Shown piece after piece: positions 23,086-35,274 of a stretch of DNA of 64,000 bases (position 1 is its first letter; the number at the start of each line of letters is the position of its first letter). The stretch is from Orobanche coerulescens (Eukaryota > Streptophyta > Magnoliopsida > Lamiales > Orobanchaceae). The position numbers and the translations under genes are program-made. Under the pieces are notes generated by a model. That model searched no databases. It was not told the DNA's origin and was given only the letters and a program-made list of their open reading frames with translations. The DNA lies in assembly GCA_033398695.1 (NCBI GenBank), contig CM065806.1:36171001-36235000 (forward strand), given 5' to 3'.

Positions 23086-25345
23086 TTCTACCCTCCTTAA
23101 AAGAAGTTTCGTCCCGAAACTTAAAACAAGTAGGGAGAAGAAATATTCCGCCAGGAAAACTCAACGAGACACACAAGAATGCGTAACTAACGCCCAACGG
23201 CGAAATGTTACAAACAACGCAAAGGAATATACGGCGTGTAAACACGCTCCACGGTGACCAACACAACGTCGCCGTTAGGGATATAATAAAACCGACAAGT
23301 GACAAGCGTCATCAAACGGATACTATAGCCAAGTCAATTATCCGATAATCACAAAACACAACGAACGAAAATCAATATGATTGACCAACCCAACGGTACA
23401 TCAATCAAAACGCGAGTCACCCGCTGAACACACACGGAATCCCATCGCCTAAGGGATGGAAGATTGAAAACGAAACTAATTTCCCGAACTAAAGGGAATT
23501 ACGAAGGAGCCTGAACGTTCAACAATCACGAAACGAGAACAAAAACCGAACAAACAAACGATCGAGACAACAAAAATCGAACAATCATGTTCGAATCACA
23601 AAGAACAATAAAGTTCAAACAACAACTCCGAGGATGATCGTGAGAACTACAAGACATGCATTGCCGAAGATCCACAGAAAGGGAATAGCGATTGAAAGGT
23701 CACCACGACGAACGAGTTATTCAAACGATACCACACTCGTTCGATAAACAAAAACAAGGGGCGGACAATCTTTAAATGTCAACAAACATAAATGAGTCGA
23801 CAGAGTCGAAAACATAAGAGTTCCAAATCCGATCCACTTCGAATAAAAGAACTAGTAGAACCAGATGATGTCACTCCCAAACAAGGTTCACAAGAATCAA
23901 ACTGAACCCGAAAAAGTAACATCGATAACCGAGATCAACTCAAAACAAGATCACGATTCGTTCGGACGATGGCGAAATACCGAACAAGTTCATAAAGTAC
24001 CAACGAACATGAGCAAATCGATAGACTGGGGGAAGAGAAAATACAGAAGTCAAAATAGTACGGGCATTACCTCCGACCTCGTCCACGAAATTCACAATTA
24101 CGGGAGCAAGGTAACAAGACATTAAACAGCGGACACATAACGGAACCATCACCGATGCACACGGTCATACCAAACCAAGCTCTAACAGCTCGCACATGCG
24201 CGACAACGCAGGAATCACTACGAGGCGATAATATTCAACACCAACATCCCGCCTCTCACAGGGGGCTAACGCAACAAATGTGTGGAAAGCGACTCAACGC
24301 TCACACCGCCAATTCGGTCATACTCGGGAGAAAGTATCAAAAGGACAACGCGAACATCACACATACATACCCAGCCCTCAAACGGGAATGGATAGGTTTT
24401 AAAAACGAAAACCTCATTTTGAAAATAATTTAGAAGAACACCGATTGATCTTGAGTATCATCTTTCAAAAAAAAGTACAAACGTGAAACATCGTTATCGA
24501 GACATTGGGGAACCATTTTGCATTTGATAAAAATGAGGACATTTTCTCTTAGTGAAAACTTTCAAAATATTCGACCCTCGGGTCTAAATAAAAGTGTTGA
24601 AAATATCTCAAAACATTTTGGTCCTCGAGGTAGAAATTTTTTTTTTGAAATACATTGTGGCACCTAGGATGTACCACAAAAAAAATAAGTCATTTGAAAA
24701 GTATGTCTCGAAGTTTATTTTTCTAAGATACTCAAGGTTTTCAAAAATCGATAGGCGAATGCCCAAAACTCACACATACCGACGTTCACTAAAACAACTC
24801 CTAGCACACGCATCAAAGCGTTTAAAATCAAGACAATACATGTCTTTAAACGAAAATAAGCGATAAAATACCACATTGAACAAAACCACCGATAAAATAC
24901 CCTCCCTTGGCTAGTGAACAAGTCGAACGCGTATAAGCACAAAGCTTCCACAAGAGACTTGTAAAGCGTGCAAATCGATTCGAAAATCATCAACAACGGA
25001 CAAAACAACAATAAAAGACATCACAACGCATTTACATTCCTCGTATAAATCAAATACGAGAGTCGACTAAATACATATCGTGAAATCAAAATTCACATAA
25101 GGATTCCACCACTTAACAAATAATCATAAAAATAGCTCGTGTCACACGAGGCACAACACAAAGAAGGAGACTTACTTCCACAGTCGCACGAAGATGATGA
25201 TCGCCCACGATACTAATCACGACCAACAAACTCAAACGACGCGTCGCGACACGACTCGATCGGATAAAAATCCAACGAAACAAGACTCAAACAACACGAC
25301 TTGACCCGGACCTAGGTTTCCTCAACCTAAGCTCGATACCATTTA
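23086..25345 (-). other. Internal region of D1, noncoding
   Basis: It starts, in plus coordinates, with the inverse of a chromovirus polypurine region (GGGACGAAACTTCTTTTAAG, then GGAGGGTAGAA). It ends at 25331-25341 with the inverse of the primer site, which lacks one base compared with D2. Frames on both strands are short and match no retrotransposon protein I recognise. It is collinear with the internal region of D2 (57693-59974). Confidence 0.85.
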
Positions 25346-28300
25346 TGTAACACCCCAATCCACTCGGGGATATTACACGCCGTAGACCCTCTCCTCGAGG
25401 ATCTACCAGCCGGTAACAATATTTAACATCTCGACAATGCCTTCAAGGCTACAATGACTCGAGAGACCGATTTGGTCTTTCCACAAATACATACAACTCA
25501 TGCCTACGCAGGGACAAAATACAACTACACCTGCATAACGGAACAATACAAAGACGGAAAATAAAGTACAACCGAACCAACACACGATGTACGGTTCCTC
25601 ATGTGATTAGTATCGATCATCTTTCCTCATCCTTCGTGCCGACCCCGTGTTATGCTCCAAAACCCGAATGCAAAACAGACATCCACCCCGAATACTCGGG
25701 GTTAGCAAACTCCACCGTTTTGCTAGTGCAAATACAAAGTGCAAATACGAGCCATACAATTCACATTCCACGAATAACAATAACCGAGGATCCTCAAAGA
25801 TCCAAACGAAACGAAAAGTACTTCCCGAGGCAAGGGTTTGAGAAAACATTTCAAAAACGAAATATCATAAATCAATGGGAATAATTTATAAAACGGTTTA
25901 GAATGCCATCGAGAGTTTTAATAGAAAACAATTTAGGATTATCAAATCCTACTTTTCAAAACCAAAAGACAAAAGGGGTCACCGCCCAAAGGTTTACTTT
26001 ACGGAAAATGACATTAACCAAATCGTTGGGATTTTAGCCCCAAATCAGAAAGCGACTTTTATAAACCATTGGGATTTTAGCCCCAAATCTCATCAACTCA
26101 CAGTACACGAGAACGTCAACAAGGTTCGTCTTCCAACGTCAAAATCCGCAAATAAATGATTTAAAACAAACAACAAAATACTCTAGAGCCATCCTAGCCA
26201 AGTAGGCCAAACGAACAACTTACCTCTTACACATTTAGTCAATGCATGCAAATGAAAACCGCTCAAAAGTACTCATTTAAATGCCAATATCAAATCACAT
26301 TTGCAAAAAAAATGCACCACAATTAACCGTCGATCCACACCTCCGTGGACCCCTACCGAGACCCCGTCGGATCTAACCCGTAGTGGTTAAAAGCAAAGCT
26401 CGTCGATCCACACCTCCGTGGACCCCTACCGAGACCCCGTCGGATCTAACCCGTAGTGAGCATACACACACACACGTTACTCATGCAATACTAACATGCT
26501 AAGAATGTAAGTTCATTAAGAATACTCACTAGAGATGGCCATTAACTCGACACCATTATCAAACTCTTCAAAAATAAATAACAAGATTAAATACGGAATA
26601 CACGATTCCATAACTTAAACAATAGGAGTACCATCATAAAATCCTTCAACGTTCAAAATAATCAAATCATAATCAATTCTCAAAACACCGTTCACAAATC
26701 ACACTCGTTTTGAAAGAAAGCCTTTAACGAGGCCAAACCGAAATCCTTTGAAACTTCATTTCAAATAACCAAACAAACGCATCAAGACGACCACCGATCA
26801 TCATATCCATAAAACGAGAAAAGTATGGGCAAGGTACTTGCCTCGAATAAGAACAACGCGGAGAATCGGCCAAGTAGGTTGGCCCGAACCGACTACGAAC
26901 CCGCCGACTCCACCGAACGCCAACTCACGTTCATAAACTACGAAGGACAAATAATAACAATGAAATGAATTCCATAACAGGACTCAAAGTTGAATTCAAA
27001 GAACGAATGACGAAAGTTCACGATCTCCCCAAAACGGCCAAGAACACGATTCGTTCCGTCAAAACCCGAAAACGGAATTCCAAGTTGAAATATGGATATA
27101 CAATCCATAGAATATGTTTAACAACATCATTTAACCATAATCGATCCATCGAAAACGGATGAAAAACGAGATCGGGGACAAATCCCCCAAAAAGTCAATT
27201 CGAAGGAAATCAAGAAATATACTTCGATTCGACGAAGAACAATGGATTAAATGATGTTAAACACAATAATACTATCAAGATTAATCATGCCCATCATGAA
27301 TTAATCAACAACACGGAACGAATCGGACGAAAATTCAAAAATCCCCAAATTCACGAAATTAGGGTTCTAAGGAAGATTACCTTGATTCGCTGGATCAAAG
27401 GTTGATAAAGGACGATCGATTGATGTTATGAACCCAAGGACTTTATGGATTTGTTGTTAAACAACATGGCTTCGTCGCCCATGAATCGCCACTCGCGGAT
27501 GGAGAAGGAAGGAAATGAAAAACGAAGTGAAATGTGACTGCTCAGCCATATTTATATCGCCGCCTTAGCGTGCGCTAGCCTTCCCGGACTAGCGTGCGCT
27601 ATCGGCCGGTATCGGCCGAGTACCTCGGCCAGTGCCCACAACACCCGGCATCACCGACCAACCCCGCCGACCAACTGCCGACCCAACTCCCGCTAGCGTG
27701 CGCTACGGCCGGATGCTGCGCGCGCTGGCCCAAAGAGCCATCGGATCGAACCGCTGCCGGCAGTAACGACGCTAGCCGGCCGACGGCAGGCGCTACGCCG
27801 CCGACTAGCGCGCTACGCTCGGCGTAGCGTGCGCTACCCGCCGATCTCCGACCGAGTCCGTAACCTCGAAACCCCATCGCTGTGCCCGATAACAGACGCT
27901 AGGCCACCCGGCGGCGTGCGCTACACTGCCGGTTAGCGCGCAGCCTTCCGGCCAGAAGGCGTGCGCTACGCCGGTTCTGCGCACCAGACGGCCGGTGCCC
28001 GCAATCGTCCGGCGATCCCGCCACTGCCGTCGGCCGATCCCGCCACCGCTGTGGCTCGACGACCCGATTTCCGAAAACGTCACGGGCGAACACGACGAAA
28101 AGTTCGCGGACAACATAAACGACTCGAAATGAAAGCGTAATACCATAATTAGTCATACGCGACCAAGAAACGGGTCGAGACAACAATTACAGATACGGAT
28201 ACCCGTAACTTTCAAGAAATTACAAAATGGCCCAAAACGCCCGGAAATCACGATACGTGATCGAATAACCAAACCGAAGTTCACAACACGTCCAACAAAG

Positions 28301-28544
28301 TTAAACGGACTTGCGGGAAACTCGAAACAACAGTTTCGGACGAGATTCGCAAGAATCGAACTCAAGTGCGGAAAAGTCGCTAAAAAGCACAGAACTCAAC
28401 GAAATGACACCGAAACGAACTCGGATGTCAAAAAGTGTAGAATTAATCATTCTCAGAATGACGAAACGGTCATGAGCGAGTCGTCAAAACGGACTCCGAC
28501 CGAAAAAAGAAATTTACCAAAAATCGAAAATTGCGGATATTACA
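25346..28544 (-). repeat. 5' LTR of D1
   Basis: It is highly similar to 19867-23085, with many small indels, especially in the GC-rich block 27560-28080. The twin hairpin at 25683-25727 is slightly shortened (TAGCAAAC opposite GTTTTGCTA). TATAAATA lies at 27556-27549. Confidence 0.92.
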
Positions 28545-28797
28545 GGCAGATTGTTTTGAACTATTTCGCAAATTTCTCACTTGCGTTTAAGCCCGGATCG
28601 TATCAATATATTGAGTATTACGATCTATGTTTTAGAGGTGTGCTTCATATTTCAAACATGCAATTAAATAGACCTTTTTTTGTGTCAAATGCAATTACAT
28701 AGACTTATGAGAGTTATGATCTATGTTGTAGAGGTGTGATTGATATTGCAAACATGCAACTAAACATTAGCTTGTAGTAGTATGCAACAACAATCAT
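28545..28797. other. Old flanking DNA right of D1 with internal repeats
   Basis: It begins with the D1 TSD. Two related units (28618-28673 and 28714-28797) carry the phrase GATCTATGTT...TAGAGGTGTG and match the unit at 19384 left of D1. No gene is visible. Copia coding sequence starts at about 28798. Confidence 0.6.
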
Positions 28798-29627
28798 CAA
28801 ACACGTTCTGAGCATGGTTTCCCTTGGTTTTAAAAATCCTTTTGGTCATTTTACCTTCGAGACAGGATTCGAAAATTTAAAATGACTCAACTTGGAGGTC
28901 ATCTAATGGTCCCATCATATACCAATCTCTGAATCCTTCTAAGGTTTATATGACCCAACCATAAATGCCACAGATATGTTTGGTTTATGCTTGAAAGTTC
29001 TTTTCTCTTTTTAGCTTTAGACAATGAGTTAAACGATTTATGTTTATATGCTGGAATTTTTGCAGTATTAATAACATATAGTGCATCAGTATAGATACTA
29101 TATTCACCGTTTCTTCTAATAATAGCATCATCATAAAAAAATCTGAATAACCATCACAACTTAATTTAGAAACTGAAATTAAATTCATTCTGAAATCAAG
29201 TACCGATAATATATTACTTAAGACTAATATCTTATCATTAATCTTCAACTGCACGACTCCTACTGCTACAACCATAAGTCTGGAACAATCGCCCCAGTTC
29301 ATGGTGATATCGCCTGCACTAAGCTGCTTGGGTAAATGAAAACCATGCGAGTCAAAGCAAATATGATCAGTGGAGCCTGAATCTACTATCCACGAAGTGG
29401 TAGAACAAGATGCCAAACATGTTTTGACTACTAGTGCACGAGACATACCTTTCTTAAGAGCAGGCAGTCGCTTTGAAATTTCTTTTCTAACCGCACTTGT
29501 AGTATTTTCCCTTTGACTTTTTGTTCGCCTTAGGACGAGGAGCCTTACTTTTTACCTTGAGAGTTGCCACTTGCTTCTGACCCACTTGTTTCTTCTTCTT
29601 GCCCTATTTGGGTTTAGAAGTTGAAAC
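28798..29627 (-). pseudogene. Ty1/copia gag-pol remnant: nucleocapsid, protease, pre-integrase domain
   Basis: In minus-strand order these are a degraded zinc-knuckle region (KYYKCG followed by a stop), the aspartic protease WIVDSGSTDHIC, the downstream block DKILVLSNIL...NLISVSKLSCDGY, and a gag-pre-integrase domain with NLEGFRDW...ESCLEGKMTKRIF. The order protease then pre-integrase is copia-type. It breaks off near 28798 and is separated from its gag by the solo LTR to the right. Confidence 0.82.
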
Positions 29628-31114
29628 TATTGGAGTATAAAACGCAGCGGAAGCGAGATGGAATAAAAGGTTTTATAAACTAACCAACATAAATAGCGGA
29701 TCTATTTAGGCTTGTCAATTAATTAATTAAGCAGATTAATTAACAATTTAAATATACGTATTTACGCAGTAGAAATTAGTAATTCATACCTTTGAAGCGA
29801 AGTGGTGGAAAATTCCTTCTGGGTCGATCGAACTCCCTTTCGTACTCCTCCTTGATCTTCTTGTATTTCTACCTCAAAATCTTCTATAGTATATCCCGCC
29901 TAAGATCCGAATATCGTGTGGGCAATACTCTACCGGATCAAACTTGGACTTGCAGTATGGGATAGGTCGAAAATTCTTCAAGAAATACCTCACAAATTTT
30001 TCTCTCTATTTTTCTTGAATATTTACGTACTTATAAAAATATTGTGTTAGCTAAATTTTGGAATCCAAGACACAAGTCAAGATCCACAATTAAACACAAA
30101 ATAAGAGGAAAAAATCGAAAATTTCCTCTTACAAGAAGTAGAAAAATTGGCCACCATGTATGCTCCTTTTATAGGTATTTTGGGCTACTCTAGGGACCTT
30201 AAGGAGGATAAGGTAATGGCTCCCAATAGAGATCATCTTTCTAATATTATGACTCTTCCTAATATGAAGACTCTATTAATATCAACTTAGTCCACTAAAA
30301 GGTTGATATTCCACTTCCTACCAAAATCCCAAATTACGAAATTGGGCTCAGTTTTTAATTAATTATTTCCTGTGTTTAAGATATTCCATGTCTATTAATT
30401 AATTTAAGCTACTGACAACTTTTAATTAATTAATGTGTTATACATGAGTATACCACTTGACTTTTATTATTATATTGGAAAATTAATTCCACCTGCAGGG
30501 TTGAATATAATAATCCTTTCGAGTGCCTCAAGTGACATGATCAACCCGACTGGTCGGGACACGATTTATAGCTATAATATTAATTATTATATAAATAATA
30601 ATAATATTGCCTAAAATATCGAGCATATTGAGTCAATCATTGTGGCTCTCACCCATGATAAATCAAAGCAATAAATATTAAATATATATAATTAAATATT
30701 AATCACTAGAATTAAGAAATAATAATTGTCCAAGATGTACGTTCTTCTTATAGTCAGTACAGATGAATCCATCTCACCTCGATCCTGTTCAACGTATACC
30801 GAATACGCTATTATATGCTAATGGTCAAGACCAACCAATCTCAAGCATATATTACAACCTCTCACATAACGGTCTAATGTTATATAGGTTGTGAACTAAT
30901 TATTACTATATAAGGAACCGATAATATGATCTTCTGTGTGACTCGACACACCAAATTATCTACAATATAAAGTAATTTAGACAATATTTGCATAACCATA
31001 GCGTGAATAAATATGCAAAATATGTGATAAATGAATTAAATATTCTCATAGATAAAGACCGGGAAATTAGGTAATACAAGCATAAAGTATGCTTTGATGT
31101 ATACAACCCTAACA
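29628..31114 (-). repeat. Solo LTR (copia-type) inside copia gag
   Basis: The minus strand begins TGTTAGGG and ends near CCGCTGCG...CTCCAATA, a slightly mutated CA end. The TSD GAAAC flanks it at 29623-29627 and 31115-31119, and the copia gag frame continues across the site once it is removed. It is about 1.49 kb, AT-rich and noncoding. No internal region accompanies it, so it is a solo LTR left by LTR-LTR recombination. Confidence 0.82.
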
Positions 31115-31287
31115 GAAACATCAGTTGACGTAAGAACTTGATACTCTTGTTTGAAGAGTCCTTCCATAGCTTGAAGTTCTGTCAGCAATCCCACCAAAGT
31201 ACATTCCCTATGATTCCTATTGTAGTTTAGGCGGAACTGCCCAATACTTATAGGTAAGCTGCCTAGGATTATATCGACCCGCATTTC
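31115..31287 (-). pseudogene. gag: Ty1/copia gag fragment
   Basis: It encodes MRVDIILGSLPISIGQFRLN, YNRNHRECTLVGLLTELQ and AMEGLFK, the copia gag (UBN2-type) core. It belongs with the protease fragment to the left, from which the solo LTR separates it. Its upstream part is cut off at 31287 by the SIRE-like LTR. Confidence 0.82.
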
Positions 31288-32852
31288 TGTAGGTCACAAG
31301 GCCTCAAGTATAAGTCTAGGGGGAGTGAATAGACTTTTAAAATATTTTACTTAAATAACTATTTTAAAAACACAGCTATAGTAAATGCAGCTAAGGTTAC
31401 TCGGCTGATAATAGTGCAGTGAACCTTTGTCAGCTGTAAATGGTTTTGCAGAATGACAACTGATTATGAATGCAATAGTTAATATGAATGTGATAGTTAA
31501 ATATGGTGTTAAAGACGGTAAATCACACAACACTTTATAGTGGTTTCAGAGGTGGAGTAATTCTCTACTAGTCCACTTCTCTCTAAACCAGTTGGAGATA
31601 AATTCACTATAATTTCAACCAGTGAAATTAATGTTACAATGAATTCAGTTACAACAGCTTCTAACCAGTGGAAATCCGTGGCCGTTACAACTCCTTTCAT
31701 TAGTTGCCTAACACCTCTTGATCAAAAACCCATGGATGCCTCAACAACCCGCACGCTTCCTATCACCTTCGAATCAAGAACCCGTGGATGTCTTACAACG
31801 TCACACTTTCAAGAACCTTGTTCAAGAAAGTACCCCTTACTCAAACTTAAAGACAAGAGTTTGTCTTCTCCAACTTAAGAGCTTCTATGTATTTGCTTTA
31901 AGATCTTGCTCTTCATGATGCTATAGATGTATAATGCTTATGTTTGCTTTGATTGTTTTGTATGTGTAGTACGCATCGTACTTTGCTCAAGTGTTCTTTA
32001 GATATTTATAGTACAAACTTTGAGCTTTTCATAGCCGTTACATCATGTAACAAATCCGTCCGTTGGAGAATTAATTTCATTATTTATCTTATCATCTCTT
32101 TGCAACACTTTATCTCATTTTTCATATCTGACCGTTTGAAGATGTATGTTGCTGTTGCGCCGCTTTTCTATGATTACTATAATTAGTAAGACTCCTGGGC
32201 GTGAATCTTTAAGGAATTAAATATTCCTTAGATTCGGGGAATCAATCACTTTGCCCCTTGCTTTAATTAATTCTGCACGTGACTTTCCGTCATTGCCGAA
32301 TTTTCAACATTTGCTGACGTGGACTTAGTTTATGTCAAAACTTGGCTGATATGCCGTCTTTAATAAGGCTCAGTTGATATTTTCTTTGGTCAAACCTGGC
32401 TGATATGTTGGTCAAACCCGACTGATGTTCTACTTAGACAAAAACTGGCTGATATCCAGTCTTGAAAGTTGGCTGCTATTTCTCTTGGTTAAGCTCAACT
32501 GATATTATGCTTTGCCCGAACATGACTGATGTATGTCTAGTTAACCTTAACTGGTAAATTGCATTGATCAAAACCTACGTGATATATGTTTTTTCTACCT
32601 AATCAACATGATCAATACTTAGCCTAATTTTTAAAGACCTATAGAAGATACTCATTTAGTTCTTGTTTACAATGCCAAGTACATACATTTGAAATAATCT
32701 TTGAATACAGGTATGACATCATCAAAATCTTAAAATAAAATCCCTAACAAATTCCCCCTATTTTGATGATGGCAAAACTTAATGTTTAAATGTAGTAAGA
32801 TCATCACACAGACAAGTAACATAACTGAAATGTAAAAGACTTAGTCTGTTTG
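31288..32852 (-). mobile_element. SIRE-like Ty1/copia element: 3' LTR and polypurine tract
   Basis: The LTR spans 31288-32749 (plus-strand ends TGTAGGTC and CCTAACA). On the minus strand it is preceded by CATCATCAAAATAGGGGG (about 32751-32769), the polypurine region typical of SIRE/Maximus elements. Only about 100 bp of internal DNA remain before element G inserts at 32853. No genes are visible. Confidence 0.7.
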
Positions 32853-35231
32853 TGTAACGCCCCAACTTTCTAGGGGTAATTATAGGGGAAAATTAGTAAA
32901 AGGTGAATTTTGACGAAAAATAAATTCCTCTGAGAATATTAAATTCTCGCCTGCAAAGTCGAGTCGCTACACTGACTAAAATAAATACCTATTAATTAAG
33001 GCAACAACACGTCATAGATAAGAGATAATAATTGTGGCGGAAGACAATTTATAAATTATTATTTCTAATCAGGAGTTTCCCCAAATAATATTTCAAAAAC
33101 ATGAGACATAAAGAAAAATATCGTTTTAATAAATATCATCATATGCCCTCTCGGCTCGCTCCTTCGTCCATCCGGCTCGGTTTAACCTGCGGGATCAATA
33201 TAGGTGGTGGTGAGCTTCCCTCAGCTCGTGAAAATTATACATATCACAGTAATATACAATCTCATGGAAAGTATTTAAATGATTATTCTATCAATAATAT
33301 TTTCCTCAACATGAATACATACACACAATACCACATATAACATGAATCGAGCACGCATGTGAATATTGAGGTTGTGCAGGTATCCCCACACAACATATAT
33401 CTTAAGATAGTCTCTTTACACGTACACAGATGAGCCTGATTTACAACATGTATCATCAATTTTAAACATAAATAGAATATCACATATACAATCCAATTAA
33501 AGCAATTAAAGTGATAGTGAAAATTTCCACCTGAATAAAATGATGCTGCTTGAACTTGAATATGAAGATGCTCGACTCACAGTCCTAAGCACGTAAATCC
33601 TTGTTAATGTCTACATATAATAATAATTTAATCATTATAATGATATAATGACTGAAATAGAAATATATGGATAAAATTGAACTAATTATTAATATTAATT
33701 GAAGAGTCAACATTTTAATGTCTTGGGTCAAAATAAGACTGGTTGAAAGTTTTAAAGTTGACTCGGGTCAAATTTCGCAGGAAATTAAAGGTTAAGGGCT
33801 GAAATTGAAGGACTGGAGAAAAGGGTTAGGGCTAGATTGGAGAAGTCTAGAAATCTGGGGGTTAAATTGAATAAACCCTAAAAAAATCGCGGGTATAAAA
33901 AACCATTTTCACGGTGCAAGTCGGCACTACAAAAACCCTTTTCCATTTCCTCTCGATTTCTCACTCTCTCTCACCGACCTCTCTCTCTCTCTCTCTACTA
34001 TACATCATCGGCCGAAAAAATAGAAGCACACACTCACTCACACACCGAACAAGAAGAAAAACACCTTGTAAACTCGAAAAAAAAAAGACGGGTATGGTGT
34101 TGATGGTTCGCGGCGCAAGGTCTGGAGGTCTAGGTCCGGTGACGATGCAGCATTGATGATCTCCAGCGGATAGCCCGCGGCAAAAGTCCAATTTAGGTTG
34201 GGTATATGTTCAGGCCGCGGGTCTCTAGATTCCGACTTCGGCGGCAATTTTCAGTAGCTCATGGCGGTTCCAAGATGGTAGATTCCGATTTCAGGTGAGT
34301 TCGTTTGGTGGATGAAATCGAGTTTGAAGGTACTGAGTTCGGGATAAGCCTAGTCTGAAAGCTTCGATTTCAGTTTTAAGTTTGGTGTTTTGGGGCTTGT
34401 TTCTGGGTAAGTTGGTTGAAGGGTTTGGCCAATTGGAATTGGTTTGTGTATGTCTTGATTTCAGGCGACTGTAACTGGGGCAAGGGTTATGATTTGTGAA
34501 TTCGGATGATCTCTGGGTTTCTAATTGAGAAGGGACCATATGAAACTTAAACCATTAAAATAGCCACGATGATGGAATTTGAAGTTTATTGAAAAACACA
34601 GTAGATTTTGAATTTTACCTGTTGTGGTGAAGGTGAGAATTGCAGAAGATTGATAGCTTCGGCCGCTTGATTGATTGGCAGAAAAGTGAAAGCAGTATTT
34701 TGTGGGTACTGTATATTGGCTGCAGTATAAATACAGTATTTATACTATTGGAGTTAGGTTTAGGGTATATTTCTAATTGGGCTAGGAAAATGGCTTGGGC
34801 CAACTCATTAATTGGACTGGTAAAAGAATTTGGGCCACAGACTTTATATGGGCCCTACAATGAAAATGAATAATAATTGGGCTAAACTAAATAATAATAA
34901 TAATAATATTAAAACTCCTAATATTAATATTAGAGTATTATTATCATTATTAATAATAATACCATTAATAATTATAGTAATATTAATAATGATGACTAAT
35001 ATTAAATATTTTTTAAATTAAACTGATAATTTGACTCGGGCTCAGAACCTATGAGATGTCGTAAAATATTTATGATTCACTAAATGAGATTAAATAAATT
35101 GACTTGTACGTGAAGTGAATAATTGTACAACAATTACTCACTCGATGATGTAATAAGACTAAATGAAATGAAATGCATTATTAATATTATTATTATAATA
35201 ATATTATATTATAAAAATGGCGGACATTACA
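32853..35231 (-). repeat. 3' LTR of element G
   Basis: Plus-strand ends are TGTAACGCCC and GGACATTACA, about 2.38 kb. A small hairpin GAGCT-TCCCTC-AGCTC (33212-33227) lies where A, B and D have their hairpins. Most of the right half matches 39421-40911. The polypurine tract AAGAGGGGTAGGA on the minus strand is at 35232-35244. Confidence 0.9.
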
Positions 35232-35274
35232 TCCTACCCCTCTTAGAAAAATTTTCGTCCTCGAAAATAAATGA

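Larger units (their letters stand above)
19867..28544 (-). mobile_element. Element D1: non-autonomous large LTR retrotransposon (LARD-like)
   Basis: Two LTRs of about 3.2 kb (19867-23085 and 25346-28544) enclose only 2.26 kb of internal DNA with no gag or pol similarity. The TSD GGCAG is present at 19862-19866 and 28545-28549. The primer site beside the right LTR and the polypurine tract beside the left give minus-strand orientation. A second copy, D2, has the same design. Confidence 0.92.

Noticed and set aside
24155..24433. Open frames of 60-110 codons in the D internal regions (for example 24155-24433 and 58786-59058)
   Set aside because: Both copies keep some frame, but the DNA as a whole is nearly identical, the frames show no known domain, and they run antisense to the element.
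33914..34247. Small open frames on both strands in the G LTR
   Set aside because: The same LTR in the right copy (39594-39896) carries different stops, so no conserved product is encoded.
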